The notes under the pieces: generated by a model
Told to the model about the DNA's origin: nothing
The model's database searches: none
What the model saw: the letters and a program-made list of their open reading frames with translations, nothing else
Assembly (NCBI GenBank): GCA_902772085.1
Contig: CACXZL010000106.1
Coordinates: 1-6,464 of the forward strand
Origin: an uncultured Coriobacteriaceae bacterium
GTDB taxonomy: Bacteria > Actinomycetota > Coriobacteriia > Coriobacteriales > Atopobiaceae
Reading direction: 5' to 3'
Length of the DNA stretch: 6,464 nucleotides
Position numbers and translations under genes: made by a program
Shown: piece by piece, positions 5,101 through 6,464 of the stretch
How the letters are laid out: each line of letters starts with the position of its first letter
How positions within the stretch are numbered: position 1 is the first letter of the stretch

Positions 5101-6464
5101 ATGGCATTTGGTAGTACGTTTACGTTTGAGCACTGGGACAAGTACGAGCGCGAGTCGCGCATCGCATTGGTGTGCGGAGACCGCTCCTGCACCTATGGAG
5201 AGCTTCGCCATGCCATCGAGTCCTTCGCCGAAGAGCTGTATGGTCTTGGCGTCCGTGAGGGAGACCACGTCGCGATCTGGGCGTTTAGCTCCATCAACTG
5301 GATAGTCGCCTACTACGCCACCATACGCATCGGAGGTATCGCCACCCTCGTAAACTTCAACCTGCTGCCCAACAACGTCGTCCCGCTGTTGGAGCTCACC
5401 CATACCAACTTCCTTATCTACGGAGACGTCGTTGCAAGGCGCGACGACCCCCGCGCGGCGGACGAGCTGCTCGAGGCCGCGCACATCGACCCGGCACGGA
5501 GCTTCGACATGGCCGTCAAGGATGTGGACCTCGTGATGAGGTACAAGGACGTCCCACTGCAAGGAAGTCATGCCGTCGAATTCGACGGTACGGAGACGGC
5601 TTGCATCGTCTTCTCATCGGGCACCACGGGCCTCCCGAAGGCAGTGGAACTCTCAAGGAACTCCCTGGTGCAGAACGCCTACGCATCCTACAGCCCCTAT
5701 GTCCGCAATAACCCCATCGACAAAAACCGCACGTTCTTGGTTCCCCCACTCTTCCATGTGTTTGGTCTCGTGGGACAGGCGGTCCATTTGGGAGTAGGGG
5801 CCACGGTCGTCATACCTCAAGGCGGAAGCGCTCAGGAGCTTATCTCACTCATGAAGCGTTTCGACTTCGACGACATGCTCGCGGTCACGCCCATCTACCT
5901 CATGCTGACGAACGACGAGTCCTTCAGTCCCGACATAGCGCCGAACCTCCTCAGGTGCGCGGTTGCCGGTGGCTTCTCCACCAAGGAGCAGCTTGTGGAT
6001 CTGGAGTCACGTTTCAAGCAAGCGAAGTTTTACAACACGTACGGTCTCACCGAGTTCGCCTGCATCGCTCAGCCAAGCCCGGAGGACTCGGTAGATCTGC
6101 GGTTCAGTAGTCTCGGCAAGGCCGCACCTGGCGTCGAGGTTCGCATCGTCGGCCACGACGGCGAGGTCCTTCCCGCAAACGTCCCGGGCGAGGTGGTTGC
6201 CCACGGGACGGGCCTGACGAACGGCTACATGGGCCTCGGTCCGGAGGAGCAGCCCTACGACGCCGAGGGTTGGCTGCACACCGGCGACATGGGTTACCTG
6301 AACGAGGACGGATACCTCTTCCTCGTAGGCCGCATGAAGGAGATCATCATCCGCGGCGGAGAGAACATCGCGCCTTCCGAGGTCCGCGCCGAGCTGCTAC
6401 ACCTTCCGAACGTCGCCGACGCAGTCGTCATGGGCATGCCCCACCCCGTCTTCGGCGAGAGCGT
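5101..6464 (+). CDS. Acyl-CoA synthetase-like AMP-forming ligase, copy 3 (partial, cut by window end)
   Basis: I translated this frame to the last base: 454 complete codons, no stop and no frameshift. By alignment with copies 1 and 2, about 65 residues are missing, including the A10 catalytic lysine, so full length should be near 519. A3 is FSSGTTGLPKAVELS (171-185) with the family glycine at 177, A5 is YGLTE (314-318), A7 TGD is at 394-396, and the A8 hinge reads GRMKEIIIRGGENI. It has two extra residues near the N-terminus (EHWDKYERES) and three more near 195-208 (SPYVRNNPIDKN). The segment AVTPIYLML (261-269) has the proline common in acyl-CoA ligases, which copies 1 and 2 lack. Of the three it looks the most canonical. 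Its DNA is close to copy 2 around 5416-5579 but identical to copy 1 over 6371-6464. Function: probable CoA ligase, substrate unknown. Confidence 0.9.
   Translation, partial: MAFGSTFTFEHWDKYERESRIALVCGDRSCTYGELRHAIESFAEELYGLGVREGDHVAIWAFSSINWIVAYYATIRIGGIATLVNFNLLPNNVVPLLELTHTNFLIYGDVVARRDDPRAADELLEAAHIDPARSFDMAVKDVDLVMRYKDVPLQGSHAVEFDGTETACIVFSSGTTGLPKAVELSRNSLVQNAYASYSPYVRNNPIDKNRTFLVPPLFHVFGLVGQAVHLGVGATVVIPQGGSAQELISLMKRFDFDDMLAVTPIYLMLTNDESFSPDIAPNLLRCAVAGGFSTKEQLVDLESRFKQAKFYNTYGLTEFACIAQPSPEDSVDLRFSSLGKAAPGVEVRIVGHDGEVLPANVPGEVVAHGTGLTNGYMGLGPEEQPYDAEGWLHTGDMGYLNEDGYLFLVGRMKEIIIRGGENIAPSEVRAELLHLPNVADAVVMGMPHPVFGES

Overview
The window shows an ordinary bacterial layout with all recognisable genes on the + strand. 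Coding regions are moderately GC-rich, with many third-position C/G codons. They are separated by AT-richer gaps, and each gene has a good Shine-Dalgarno sequence. Codon style and gene content would fit a gut-type Actinomycetota such as a Coriobacteriia/Eggerthellaceae relative. That placement is an impression only, because no rRNA or marker gene is present.

Layout: positions 1-221 are a gap with a possible C-terminal scrap of an upstream gene, a plausible sigma70-type promoter and a strong ribosome binding site. Positions 222-1385 encode a 12-helix major facilitator superfamily (MFS) transporter. Positions 1598-3142, 3392-4936 and 5101 to the window end hold three consecutive, clearly paralogous class I adenylate-forming enzymes (acyl-CoA synthetase / CaiC-FadD-like ligases). 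The third is cut by the window edge at codon 455 of about 519, and I read it open and in frame to the last base. The gaps before the ligases (212, 249 and 164 bases) are too long for a tightly coupled operon. Each holds its own inverted repeats or promoter-like boxes, so separate control of each copy is plausible.

Working model (inference): the MFS protein imports an organic acid and the ligases activate acids to acyl-AMP and then acyl-CoA. Transporter plus CoA-ligase pairs are known from pathways such as bile-acid 7-dehydroxylation (BaiG/BaiB) and carnitine metabolism (CaiT/CaiC). Nothing here identifies the substrate.

The most interesting points concern the ligase array. The copies are mosaics: long near-identical DNA tracts sit beside well-diverged stretches, and the shared partner changes along the gene, which suggests recombination or gene conversion. 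The first two copies replace a conserved glycine of the ATP-binding A3 loop with Asp and Asn, while the third keeps it. The segment expected to line the acyl pocket also differs between copies. The gaps contain a large GC-rich fold-back (3178-3245) and a set of repeated half-sites (1462-1538) that no gene explains. I do not see a mobile element, tRNA, rRNA or CRISPR array.
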